From CAZMFZ01 sp964565665 (GTDB lineage Bacteria > Bacteroidota > Bacteroidia > Cytophagales > UBA9547), in assembly GCA_964565665.1 (NCBI GenBank), contig CAZMFZ010000140.1, forward strand, positions 1 to 8,142: DNA of 8,142 nucleotides, in the 5' to 3' direction. The notes under the pieces were generated by a model, which did no database searches, was not told the origin of the DNA, and worked only from the letters and a program-made list of their open reading frames with translations. The translations under genes and the position numbers were made by a program. Of this stretch, positions 1-7,101 are shown piece by piece. Within the stretch, counting starts at the first letter, position 1, and each line of letters opens with the position of its first letter.

Positions 1-11
1 CTATTATAACT

Positions 12-1127
12 ATGCCAAAAAATAATTTTATTGTAAAAACAACACTTGTATTCATTTGCTTATTATTTTCTTTTTTAGGAAATTCAGCTATACTCAAATG
101 TAGAATTTTGCCTTATAAATCGGGAATTCAATATTTCCTTTCTATCATAAATTATGATATCAGAAAAGACACCATTATTAGTAGAATTTCAAGTGATGAA
201 ACTGGTAAATTTACTATTGAAATAAATGCGACCGAACCTTTGATGTATAGTTTGGGTACTGAAAATAAGGTGTTGCTGCATTTACTTGTCAAACCCAAAG
301 ACGTAATTGAAATTGCCATTGAAAATAGTAAAGTATTAGTAAAAGGTTCGCAAGACACCCAATATTTGGTCGATTACGAAAATTTCAGGCTCAATACTTT
401 CAAAAAATGGCTGCAACCAGTTTACGATTCTTCCGCCTTTGCCGAAAAGATGGGCAATAAACAAAAACTTGAATATTGGAATAAACAACAAACCCAAGCC
501 TCCGACAGCTACAAAGCCGAACTCAGCACTTGTGTAAAACAGCCATTTTTTATGCGTTCTCTGGCGGCCATTCACCATAGTTTGCGATGGCATTCGGACA
601 ATGATATTGCCCTGATGGACAGCCTCGTAGCCAGTTATAAGAAAAACTATCCTTATTCATCGCTTACCCAACAGATAGATAACAAAGTTGCGAGAATAAA
701 GCGAACTGCTCTTGCTGCAACGGCTCCGAATTTTAACGCTCTAGATAATTTGGGAAATGTGGTTCAACTTAGTTCGTTTGCAGGTAAATATGTGTTACTT
801 GATTTCTGGGCATCTTGGTGTCCGCCATGCAGGCAGGAAAGTCCTACTTTGGTTCGACTTTACAATGCTTTCAAAGATAAAAATTTCACAATCATCAGTA
901 TATCGGTAGATGATAACAAAGAAAAATGGCTGGCTGCCGTTCAAAAAGATGGTTTAGTTTGGCCAAATGTATCAGAGTTAGATGGCTGGAAATCGCCCTT
1001 GGCCACGCTTTACAATGTATCAGCCATTCCCAATAGCTTTTTACTTGATAAAGAAGCTAAAATCATTGCCAAAAACCTGCGGGGCAAAGACCTCGAAAGT
1101 AAACTTGTGGAATTGATGGGGAGGTAG
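12..1127 (+). CDS. TlpA-like thioredoxin-fold thiol-disulfide oxidoreductase, exported
   Basis: A 371-residue protein that probably reduces or exchanges disulfides in the periplasm, attached to or exported across the inner membrane. Residues 6-26 form a hydrophobic N-terminal segment after a Lys-containing start, fitting a signal peptide or anchor. Residues 30-235 are a poorly conserved extension like the N-terminal regions common in Bacteroidota TlpA-like proteins. The thioredoxin/AhpC-TSA domain spans about 236-371: APNF at 238-241, then WASWCPPCRQE with the redox pair C270 and C273, and the cis-proline loop at IP340 before NSFLLD. The ATG at 12 gives a complete N terminus; only 11 upstream bases are visible, so operon membership to the left cannot be judged. 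The substrate is unknown. The domain call is secure; the exact role is not. Confidence 0.9.
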   Translation: MPKNNFIVKTTLVFICLLFSFLGNSAILKCRILPYKSGIQYFLSIINYDIRKDTIISRISSDETGKFTIEINATEPLMYSLGTENKVLLHLLVKPKDVIEIAIENSKVLVKGSQDTQYLVDYENFRLNTFKKWLQPVYDSSAFAEKMGNKQKLEYWNKQQTQASDSYKAELSTCVKQPFFMRSLAAIHHSLRWHSDNDIALMDSLVASYKKNYPYSSLTQQIDNKVARIKRTALAATAPNFNALDNLGNVVQLSSFAGKYVLLDFWASWCPPCRQESPTLVRLYNAFKDKNFTIISISVDDNKEKWLAAVQKDGLVWPNVSELDGWKSPLATLYNVSAIPNSFLLDKEAKIIAKNLRGKDLESKLVELMGR

Positions 1128-1128
1128 C

Positions 1129-1147
1129 AACACAGAGCTTCTGTTTT
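1129..1147 (+). terminator. weak candidate terminator after the thioredoxin gene
   Basis: Directly after the TAG stop at 1125-1127, ACAGA (1132-1136) pairs with TCTGT (1140-1144) around a 3-nt loop, and the second arm runs into a T4 stretch. The stem is only 5 bp, with two further A-T pairs possible beyond a mismatch. It would separate this gene from the toxin-antitoxin promoter that follows, but it is short enough to be chance. Confidence 0.3.
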
Positions 1148-1162
1148 CAGATAGATATGTGG

Positions 1163-1193
1163 TTGCAATAAACAGCTATATCAGCTAAATTTG
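1163..1193 (+). promoter_or_regulatory. Bacteroidota-type promoter for the toxin-antitoxin remnant
   Basis: TAAATTTG at 1186-1193 is a perfect match to the Bacteroidota -7 element TAnnTTTG. TTG at 1163-1165 lies exactly 20 bp upstream, in the position of the -33 element. Transcription would begin near 1199-1201, giving a leader of under 20 nt before the position where the antitoxin reading frame should start (about 1217). This is a sequence match only. Confidence 0.5.
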
Positions 1194-1216
1194 TTACAGA
1201 TAAAATTGTAAATAAT

Positions 1217-1495
1217 AGGCAGACTATCATTGAAGGAATATATGAAAATGGCCAAATATCACTTGACGAGATACCAGAATATACAGAAAAAGTGAAAGTG
1301 AAAGTTGAGTTTTTTTCAGAAATCGGCTCTCAATCATTTGATGAAATTAAGCAGGCCAAAGTATCAAAAGGCGTAAAAATTGGAGGATTATCAGGGAAAG
1401 GCTACAATATTCTTGATGATTTTAATGAGCCTCTTGATGATCTAAAAGATTATGTATTGAACTTCAGCAAAAAAATTCATGAAACTGCCTAGAAA
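1217..1495 (+). pseudogene. VapB-like antitoxin reading frame, canonical start codon apparently lost
   Basis: This frame is open from 1172 to the TAG at 1493-1495. From 1220 it reads QTIIEGIYENGQISLDEIP and continues through a basic/hydrophobic stretch to a C terminus containing GYNILDDFNEPLDDLKDYV. That end resembles the acidic 'DDFDEPL.DFK.YM' tail of small antitoxins encoded ahead of PIN-domain toxins, as does the N-terminal 'IIEG.YENG.I.L' pattern. Homologues usually begin with Met just before this point, but here the codon is AGG (1217-1219), and there is no in-frame ATG before the homologous region. A GTG at 1292 could start a 67-residue product (1292-1495) lacking the N-terminal part, which is usually the DNA-binding half. 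The toxin ATG follows 12 nt after the stop, a normal vapBC arrangement. The frame is otherwise intact, so a non-ATG start remains possible. Confidence 0.55.
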
Positions 1496-1507
1496 AATTA
1501 TATAAGC

Positions 1508-1902
1508 ATGAAATACCTTGTAGATACTCAAATACTTATTTGGTCAGTAATCAGCCCGAAAATATTTCAAATGAAGTTAAGCAAATTTTAACTGCCAATT
1601 CCATTTGTGTAAGCCAAATTTCATTGTTTGAGATTGTTATCAAACAAAAAATTAGCAAATTACCCCAACTAAATATTGAGATGCTTTTTGAATCTATCGA
1701 ATAAGATGGATTTGAAACAATCAATATAATAAATGAACACATTGCTGCTCACAGCCAAATTCCACTTTTCTCTCAGCATTGTGATTCTTTCGACCGACTT
1801 TTGATATCAACCGCCTATTTCGAGCAGATTCCGATCATTTCTTCCGACAATAAATTTACTTTATATAAACCCTATATTTCTTTGATTGAAAACATTATCT
1901 GA
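1508..1902 (+). pseudogene. VapC-family PIN-domain toxin, broken by a frameshift and a nonsense codon
   Basis: The ATG at 1508 begins MKYLVDTQILIWSVIS, a typical VapC N terminus with the first PIN acidic residue (Asp6). That frame dies at TAA 1589-1591. The homologous sequence continues one frame back from about 1555 (PENISNEVKQIL), so one base is missing near the CCC run at 1555-1557. The second frame carries CVSQISLFEIVIKQKISKL and LFSQHCDSFDRLLISTAYF, then IISSDNKFTLY, ending at TGA 1900-1902. It is interrupted by TAA 1702-1704 between LFESIE and DGFETI. Repairing both gives about 131 residues, the normal VapC length, with all four PIN acidic positions present (Asp6, the Glu of LFE, an Asp of the HCDSFDR motif, the Asp of SSDNKF). 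VapC proteins are Mg-dependent endoribonucleases cleaving tRNA or rRNA; this copy should make no active toxin. Confidence 0.85.
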
Positions 1903-1903
1903 A

Positions 1904-3163
1904 CTACAATCTATTAATCAATCCAGTTACATAAAGCAGGTTCACATGGCTTTTTCGGTATTCATATTCTGATTGGAAAAAAAGCTTTTCGGTCTCAAAC
2001 CAAGCCTTTTCTGCTTCCCACAAATCTACCGAAGAACCTAGCTTATTCTGGTAGTTTTTTCTAACTTCATCTACCAAATAGTCGGCATCTTTGAGCATTC
2101 TAGCCACCCTTGTGGCGTTGTTTCTGTATATCAAATAGTCGTTTAAAGCTATTCGCACCTCCGATTTTATACCCAATACTATATTTTCATAATCAATTTC
2201 TGATTTGTTTTTTGTAATAGCCGCTTTTTGCACATCGGCTTGATTCCTATCAAAGATAGGGATAGGCTGAGTAAAAAATAGACCGAAATAAGGAATTGTA
2301 TTTTGAGGATTGAAAATAAGACCGGCCTCTGGTGTAGGGAAAGCCAGTGCTTGTTGCAACTTTATGTTTACCCCTTCAGCTATGGTTCTTATGCGGGCTT
2401 CTTCTATATCTGGTCTGTATTCCAACGCCATTTTATAGAGCATTTCTTCACTTGTAATAATGGTATCGGCAAAAAAAAGATCCTCAAAATCTATACTTAA
2501 TGAATCAGAAAGCCCTGCCATAAATCGCAATGCTTCCAATTTTTTTAAATATTCTCTTTCTGCTTTAATATAAAACATATCGTACTCATCATCCAAAATA
2601 CGAAGTCGAATAGATTCGAGCGTTTCCTTTCCATTGCCCATTTTCAACTTATTTTCAACATAAGAATACAATGAATTTACCGCTTCATCAGCCAGGTTTT
2701 TGTTCACTTGGGCAAACCATACTTCCACCCAGTTGTTGGCTACTCTTAAATTAAGTTCCCGCAAATAATCTTCATATACAAATCCAGACCTATCGAGGCT
2801 TTTATTTGCAACCTTTATTTTTAGCATGCGTTGGCCTGGTAATTGAATTCGCTTGGTGAGTTGATACCAATCTTGACGGTTAAAATCACTGGTAATTAAG
2901 TTGCTTTGAGGGAAATAACGATTGGTGGTAAGCATTAAAATCTGGGCGTTAAATATAGGATTAGGCCTAATACCCGCTTTTACAATCTCGGCTTTCGCTA
3001 TATTAATATTCTGTATTTCTGATTTCAATGAAAGATTCCACTGGCGGGTTAGTTGCAATGTCTCTTTAAAACCAATGTTTTTTTGTGCAAATGCTAAATG
3101 AGAATTGATACTAAATATAAAATTTAGAGAACATATAAATAAGTTGTACTTGCTTGGCCACAT
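1904..3163 (-). CDS. CzcC/CusC-like TolC-family outer membrane efflux protein
   Basis: A 419-residue outer membrane factor forming the exit duct of a tripartite (probably RND-type) efflux pump. Residues 1-26 are a signal peptide with a likely cut after AFA26; there is no lipobox Cys. The mature protein shows two OEP repeats. The first has RPNP at 66-69 and LPGQR at 108-112. The second has a RPD motif at 250-252, a QPIPIFDRNQ segment at 299-308 and long helix-forming stretches to the end. The LPG-R and PIFDRNQ signatures are typical of CzcC-like heavy-metal efflux partners rather than drug-efflux TolC proteins. Length is normal for the family. No membrane fusion protein or RND pump is visible, so the partner must lie elsewhere or it is an orphan. 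It converges on the vapC remnant with a single base between their stops. The substrate is inferred only from family resemblance. Confidence 0.88.
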   Translation of the reverse strand: MWPSKYNLFICSLNFIFSINSHLAFAQKNIGFKETLQLTRQWNLSLKSEIQNINIAKAEIVKAGIRPNPIFNAQILMLTTNRYFPQSNLITSDFNRQDWYQLTKRIQLPGQRMLKIKVANKSLDRSGFVYEDYLRELNLRVANNWVEVWFAQVNKNLADEAVNSLYSYVENKLKMGNGKETLESIRLRILDDEYDMFYIKAEREYLKKLEALRFMAGLSDSLSIDFEDLFFADTIITSEEMLYKMALEYRPDIEEARIRTIAEGVNIKLQQALAFPTPEAGLIFNPQNTIPYFGLFFTQPIPIFDRNQADVQKAAITKNKSEIDYENIVLGIKSEVRIALNDYLIYRNNATRVARMLKDADYLVDEVRKNYQNKLGSSVDLWEAEKAWFETEKLFFQSEYEYRKSHVNLLYVTGLINRL

Positions 3164-3239
3164 AAAATGACAATATTTTCAGTAAACATATACTTTTTAA
3201 TTTTCAGAATTGCTTATCGAAAAATTTAAAAATAGGAGG

Positions 3240-3290
3240 AATGCTACAGATAAATATCTAGCTTTAATAGATATTTCATTTTGAAGCATT
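3240..3290 (+). promoter_or_regulatory. nested inverted repeat in the leader of the oxygenase gene
   Basis: AAATATCTA (3252-3260) and TAGATATTT (3268-3276) form a perfect 9-bp inverted repeat with a 7-nt loop. Outside it, AATGCT (3240-3245) pairs with AGCATT (3285-3290), giving a two-tier hairpin with an internal loop. It ends 19 bp before the ATG at 3310. It could be an operator or an mRNA structure; there is no T-tract, so it is not a terminator. The inner arms are almost all A-T and the function is unknown. Confidence 0.35.
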
Positions 3291-3309
3291 TTATTATTAA
3301 TGACTAACA

Positions 3310-3903
3310 ATGGAAAGCAACTTCGAAGAACTTATCAATAGTTTTATAGCCGATAAAATCGGTATCTCAAATCAGTTTGTGAATGCAATACTGACCAAGA
3401 AGTTATATGACAATATTTTGGCTCTTCATAAAAATAATCATTTATATGCTGCGGGTACAGGAAATGCACATGAAGTAAATCACAATTTAACTACAAGAAG
3501 CGATGTTATTTATTGGCTAGATAAAAATCATAACAACGGTGCCGAAAATGATTTTTTTGAATTAATAGAAGGTTTTATCCGCCATCTCAACATGAGCTGT
3601 TACGCTGGTATTACTGGATACGAATTTCACTACTCTATTTACGAAGTCGGAAGTTTTTATATCAAACACCTCGATGAGTTTAAAAATAACAACACGAGAG
3701 TTTACTCATTGATATGTTACTTGAATGCAAATTGGATGCCACCCGATGGTGGCGAGTTACTCATTCATCAATCGGAAGGCGACACCAGAATATCTCCTGC
3801 TAACGGCAAAGCGGTGTTTTTCAAAAGTAACCAGCTCGTGCATGAAGTACTTTTGACAAATAAAAGGAGATTGAGTGTTACAGGATGGTTGAAGAGAAAT
3901 TGA
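3310..3903 (+). CDS. 2-oxoglutarate/Fe(II)-dependent prolyl hydroxylase-like protein (PHD2/SM-20 type)
   Basis: A 197-residue cytosolic dioxygenase predicted to couple 2-oxoglutarate decarboxylation and O2 to hydroxylation of a protein prolyl residue. The iron-binding triad is visible: H120 and D122 (YIKHLDEF) and H178 (LVHEV), with R187 placed to bind 2-oxoglutarate before the SVTGW strand. Other family signs are TRSDVIYWL at 62-70, like the R.D.I.W motif of PHD2; a YLNANW segment; and DGGEL at 146-150 ahead of the distal His. The length matches small bacterial PHD-like enzymes, one of which (Pseudomonas PPHD) is known to modify EF-Tu. No signal peptide is present. It stands alone, divergent from the efflux gene and 161 bp ahead of the E2 gene. 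The fold and chemistry are well supported; the protein substrate is inference. Confidence 0.9.
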   Translation: MESNFEELINSFIADKIGISNQFVNAILTKKLYDNILALHKNNHLYAAGTGNAHEVNHNLTTRSDVIYWLDKNHNNGAENDFFELIEGFIRHLNMSCYAGITGYEFHYSIYEVGSFYIKHLDEFKNNNTRVYSLICYLNANWMPPDGGELLIHQSEGDTRISPANGKAVFFKSNQLVHEVLLTNKRRLSVTGWLKRN

Positions 3904-3980
3904 AATGAAGTCGAGAAAAATCGCCATAAAAAACTCATTTAAATTGAGATTAAAAAAATCTGGGTTCTAGTTTTTATCTG

Positions 3981-4012
3981 TTTGATTAATAGCCTGATTT
4001 ACCTTTACTTTG
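3981..4012 (+). promoter_or_regulatory. candidate promoter of the pyruvate dehydrogenase E2 gene
   Basis: TTTG at 3981-3984 and TTACTTTG at 4005-4012 are separated by exactly 20 bp. This fits the Bacteroidota pattern TTTG, 19-21 bp, TAnnTTTG with one mismatch in the second element. Transcription would start around 4018, leaving a leader of roughly 45 nt before the ATG at 4065. It suggests E2 has its own promoter rather than relying on the oxygenase gene. Confidence 0.4.
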
Positions 4013-4064
4013 CTATTCTTTTTCAGACAAATATTTTCACAAACATTATATAGTAAATACCACA

Positions 4065-5687
4065 ATGGCAGAGATTTTAAGAATGCCCAAGCTGAGCGAC
4101 ACCATGACGGAAGGCACAATAGCCGCTTGGCATAAAAAAGTAGGCGATTCAGTGAAAGAAGGCGAGCTATTAGCAGAAGTAGATTCTGACAAAGCCACCA
4201 TGGAAGTAGAAGCTTACGCTACAGGAACGGTACTTTATTTAGGTGCAGAAGCAAAACAAGCCGTTGCAGTAGATGGTATTTTAGCCATTGTGGGCAAGGC
4301 CGGAGAAGATATTTCTGCACTTTTGAATGGTGGATCAAAGGAACAATCGGCTGCCAATCCTCCCGCGGAAGCTCCTAAGGCAGAAGCAGAAACAAGTTCA
4401 CCAGCCCCAAAAGAGGCAAATGCTACGATTCCTAAAGCTCCCGATACTTCAAATACCAAAGCCAAAGTAATGCGTATGCCAAAACTGAGCGATACCATGA
4501 CAGAAGGCGTAATTGCAGCTTGGCATAAGAAAGTAGGCGATGCCGTGAAATCTGGTGAATTGTTGGCAGAAGTTGATTCTGACAAAGCCACCATGGAAGT
4601 AGAGTCGTACGAAACGGGTACACTTTTATACATTGGAGCTAATGCCAAAGAATCGGTAGCTGTTGATGGCGTTTTGGCTATTATTGGCGAACCAGGAGCC
4701 GATTTCAATGCTTTGTTGAATGCTCCCGCTGCAACTCCTGCAACTCCATCGGCTGCCTCTGCTCCTAAAGCAGAAGAAAGTAAAACGGCTGAACCTTCCT
4801 CATCTGATGAAAGAATAAAAGCCTCACCACTAGCAAAGAAAATAGCTGCCGATAAAGGAATAGATTTGAAATTGGTGCATGGATCTGCCGAAGGTGGCAG
4901 AATTGTGAAAAAAGATATTGAAGATTTTAAACCTGCGGCTGCATCTGCTGCTTCCTCGAAAGATGCTGCCAAAACTAGCTCAACATCGGCACCTGCTTTA
5001 GGTGTAGAAAGCTTCGATGAAGTTCCCGTTTCATCTATGCGTAAAGTAATTGCCAAGCGATTGGGCGAAAGCTTATTCACCGCACCGCATTTCAGCCTTA
5101 CCATGGAAATAAACATGGACAAAGCCGTAGAAAACCGCAAAAGCATGAACGAATGGGCAGAAGCTAAAATATCGTTCAACGACATGGTAATCAAAGCGGT
5201 AGCTGCCGCTTTGCGTAAACATCCGAAAGTAAACGGATCGTGGATGGGCGATAAAATTCGCTACAACCATCATATTCATATTGGTGTAGCCGTAGCTGTA
5301 GAAGAAGGATTATTAGTGCCAGTAGTTCGCTTTGCAGATACCAAAACATTGACTCAAATATCTGTTGAGGTAAAAGACTTGGGCAAAAAAGCCAAAGATG
5401 GCAAATTGCAACCCAACGATTGGGCAGGCAATACTTTTACTGTTTCAAACTTAGGTATGTTTGGTATTGAAGAATTTACTTCTATTATCAACCAGCCCGA
5501 TTCGGCAATTTTATCGGTGGGGGCCATTGCACAAAAACCCATTGTGAAAAATGGTGAATTGGCTATTGGAAATATGATGAAAATAACCCTTTCGTGCGAT
5601 CATCGCGTAGTGGATGGTGCTGTTGGGTCACAATTCTTAGTTACTTTAAAAGGATTGCTGGAAGATCCAGTTCGCATTTTAGCTTAA
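4065..5687 (+). CDS. pdhC: pyruvate dehydrogenase complex dihydrolipoamide acetyltransferase (E2)
   Basis: A 540-residue E2 core subunit that moves acetyl groups from E1 to CoA on swinging lipoyl arms. Two lipoyl domains lie at about 2-80 and 134-212, each with the DSDKATMEVE turn; the lipoylated lysines are K43 and K174. Ala/Pro/Glu/Lys-rich linkers follow each one. The peripheral subunit-binding domain is at about 249-288 (IKASPLAKKIAADKG, then GGRIVKKDIEDF). The catalytic domain covers about 315-540, with the active-site CDHRVVDG motif (H513, D517) and the C-terminal DP-R-L pattern. It looks complete. Two lipoyl domains and the MPKLSDTMTEG motif favour pyruvate dehydrogenase over 2-oxoglutarate dehydrogenase E2, which normally has one. 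No E1 or E3 gene is adjacent. The symbol pdhC is used for E2 here; aceF is an alternative. Confidence 0.96.
   Translation: MAEILRMPKLSDTMTEGTIAAWHKKVGDSVKEGELLAEVDSDKATMEVEAYATGTVLYLGAEAKQAVAVDGILAIVGKAGEDISALLNGGSKEQSAANPPAEAPKAEAETSSPAPKEANATIPKAPDTSNTKAKVMRMPKLSDTMTEGVIAAWHKKVGDAVKSGELLAEVDSDKATMEVESYETGTLLYIGANAKESVAVDGVLAIIGEPGADFNALLNAPAATPATPSAASAPKAEESKTAEPSSSDERIKASPLAKKIAADKGIDLKLVHGSAEGGRIVKKDIEDFKPAAASAASSKDAAKTSSTSAPALGVESFDEVPVSSMRKVIAKRLGESLFTAPHFSLTMEINMDKAVENRKSMNEWAEAKISFNDMVIKAVAAALRKHPKVNGSWMGDKIRYNHHIHIGVAVAVEEGLLVPVVRFADTKTLTQISVEVKDLGKKAKDGKLQPNDWAGNTFTVSNLGMFGIEEFTSIINQPDSAILSVGAIAQKPIVKNGELAIGNMMKITLSCDHRVVDGAVGSQFLVTLKGLLEDPVRILA
4083..4695 (+). repeat. internal duplication encoding the two lipoyl domains of E2
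   Basis: The lipoyl-domain coding segments at roughly 4083-4302 and 4476-4695 are direct repeats offset by 393 bp (131 codons). They include an exactly identical 29-bp run at 4182-4210 and 4575-4603 around the lipoyl-lysine codon. This is a domain duplication inside one gene, not a mobile repeat. Confidence 0.85.
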
Positions 5688-5711
5688 GAATCAATTAATC
5701 TTGGACACATT

Positions 5712-5745
5712 AAAAAAGGAGGCTGCTGAAGTCCTCCTTTTTTTT
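5712..5745. terminator. bidirectional intrinsic terminator between E2 and the ABC1 kinase gene
   Basis: AAAAAAGGAGG (5712-5722) pairs perfectly with CCTCCTTTTTT (5733-5743) around a 10-nt loop. The second arm continues as T8 (5738-5745) for the plus strand, and the A6 run gives a U-tract on the minus strand. It starts 25 bp after the E2 stop and ends 3 bp from the stop of the convergent kinase gene, so it serves both. Confidence 0.88.
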
Positions 5746-5748
5746 ATA

Positions 5749-7065
5749 TCAATTCAATACCAATTCCTCCAAGTTAATTTTGGTTTTTACTTGAGCTTTC
5801 AGGTCAAATAAAATATGGTAAAGCCCGTAATAAGTTCTATTGATATAAAGTGAGTGCCTCGAGCCTCTGGCTTTTACACTATCTCTCACCTCTTTCAAAT
5901 TTGATACATAATCTACATATTGATATATTCCTGTGAAATATGTTTCTTCTCCAAAGTCAAAATTATCTACTGTAAATGGTTGCGTAAGCATATCAATCAT
6001 AGTTTTGAAAAGCGGAAAAAAGAAATCTAATTCTGCCTGTGTATCTGTTGGGTGAATCATTTCCAAGGCATTGTAAATTTCCATCACTTTTTTCTCGTCT
6101 TTATAGATATTTCGGTCTATTAATGAGAAATAAGCATCGTAAAAAGAAGCTGGAATTTCTTTTACACATCCAAAATCAAAAATGCTAACGGTGCCATCAG
6201 ATTTGAAAAAGAAATTGCCTGGATGCGGATCTGCATGCACTTTTTTTAATTGATGTACCTGAAAATCGTAGAAATCCCACAGTGCTTGACCAATCTGATT
6301 TCTAATTTCTTGTGAAGGATTAGTGAGCAAAAACTCCTTCATGTGCATTCCCTCTAGCCAATCCATTGTGATGATTCGCTTTGACGACAATTCAGGATAG
6401 TATTTGGGAAATGTCAAATTCGGAATGTGTGCACACAAATCGGAAAGTTCAATTGAACGCCTCAGCTCCAATTCATAATCTGTTTCTTCCAACAATTTCC
6501 CTTCTACTTCATCAAAATATTTGTCTGCATCGCGAGAATTTAAGCCTACCAACCGAGTGGCAATGGGTTTCACCATTTTCAAATCAGAACTAATACTATT
6601 TGCAACTCCTGGATATTGAATTTTTACGGCTAGTTTTTTGCCTTTTTTCGCTGCTTTATGCACTTGACCAATAGAAGCAGCTGCCGTGGCATTCATTTCA
6701 AAAGTATCGAAAAGCTGATTGGGCATTTTCCCAAACGATTTTATAAATGTCTGTGCTACCAATGGTCCCGAAAGGGGTGGGGCAGAATATTGCGAAAGTT
6801 GAAATTTATCTTGGTATTCTTTGGGCAGCAAACCCCTATCCATACTCAGCATTTGAGCCACTTTCAAAGCACTTCCTTTGAGTTTGCTCAATGTGCCATA
6901 AATGTCTTCAGCATTGTCTTTGTTCAATTCATCGCGGCTAATATCCTTATTTATAAGCTTTTGGGTGTAGTGCTTTATATAATTTCCCCCAATTTTCACA
7001 CCTGTTCCTACAAAATGTGCTGCCCTTTCAACTTTCGATGTGGGAATACTTTGTTGTTCTTTCAT
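5749..7065 (-). CDS. ABC1/UbiB (AarF)-family atypical kinase
   Basis: A 438-residue member of the ADCK/UbiB atypical kinase-ATPase family, whose members support isoprenoid-lipid or quinone metabolism and membrane lipid homeostasis. Motifs in order: the KxGQ region as LKGSALKVAQMLS (K68-Q71, with Ala where Gly is usual); the Ala-rich loop AAASIGQVH at 128-136 replacing the glycine loop; the ATP-binding Lys148 in AVKIQYPG; the paired Glu of LLEETDYELE at 191-200; the catalytic loop HADPHPGN (D279, N284); and the metal-binding DFG at 297-299. The length is shorter than E. coli UbiB, and there is no convincing C-terminal transmembrane pair. It follows a TetR-like gene on the same strand across a 359-bp gap filled by the 21-bp array. 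Its frame stays open upstream to a TGA at 7201-7203, but the first usable ATG is at 7065. The substrate is unknown. Confidence 0.92.
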   Translation of the reverse strand: MKEQQSIPTSKVERAAHFVGTGVKIGGNYIKHYTQKLINKDISRDELNKDNAEDIYGTLSKLKGSALKVAQMLSMDRGLLPKEYQDKFQLSQYSAPPLSGPLVAQTFIKSFGKMPNQLFDTFEMNATAAASIGQVHKAAKKGKKLAVKIQYPGVANSISSDLKMVKPIATRLVGLNSRDADKYFDEVEGKLLEETDYELELRRSIELSDLCAHIPNLTFPKYYPELSSKRIITMDWLEGMHMKEFLLTNPSQEIRNQIGQALWDFYDFQVHQLKKVHADPHPGNFFFKSDGTVSIFDFGCVKEIPASFYDAYFSLIDRNIYKDEKKVMEIYNALEMIHPTDTQAELDFFFPLFKTMIDMLTQPFTVDNFDFGEETYFTGIYQYVDYVSNLKEVRDSVKARGSRHSLYINRTYYGLYHILFDLKAQVKTKINLEELVLN

Positions 7066-7101
7066 AATATAGCTAATCCCAATAGGAATATAATTGTATG
7101 A

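Noticed and set aside
1541..1563. Programmed ribosomal frameshift as the explanation for the toxin frame change
   Set aside because: No slippery heptamer is present at the frame change, and a further in-frame TAA at 1702-1704 would still truncate the protein. Mutational decay is simpler.
3234..3261. AGGAGG followed at once by an ATG and a six-codon frame, as a possible leader peptide
   Set aside because: The Shine-Dalgarno-like sequence abuts the ATG with no spacing, and Bacteroidota genes rarely depend on such sites. The peptide has no regulatory codon run.
3934..3960. Hairpin around CTCA...TGAG after the hydroxylase gene as a terminator
   Set aside because: The stem is only four clean pairs and is followed by A-rich, not T-rich, sequence on the coding strand.
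4235..5194. 319-codon open frame antisense to the E2 gene
   Set aside because: Its product is a low-complexity Ala/Ser-rich mirror of the lipoyl domains and linkers, with no recognisable domain. The sense frame is unmistakable E2, so this is a shadow of biased codon use.
6658..7101. 147-codon plus-strand open frame opposite the start of the ABC1 kinase gene
   Set aside because: It overlaps the conserved Ala-rich loop and KxGQ coding region in antisense and has no recognisable protein features.
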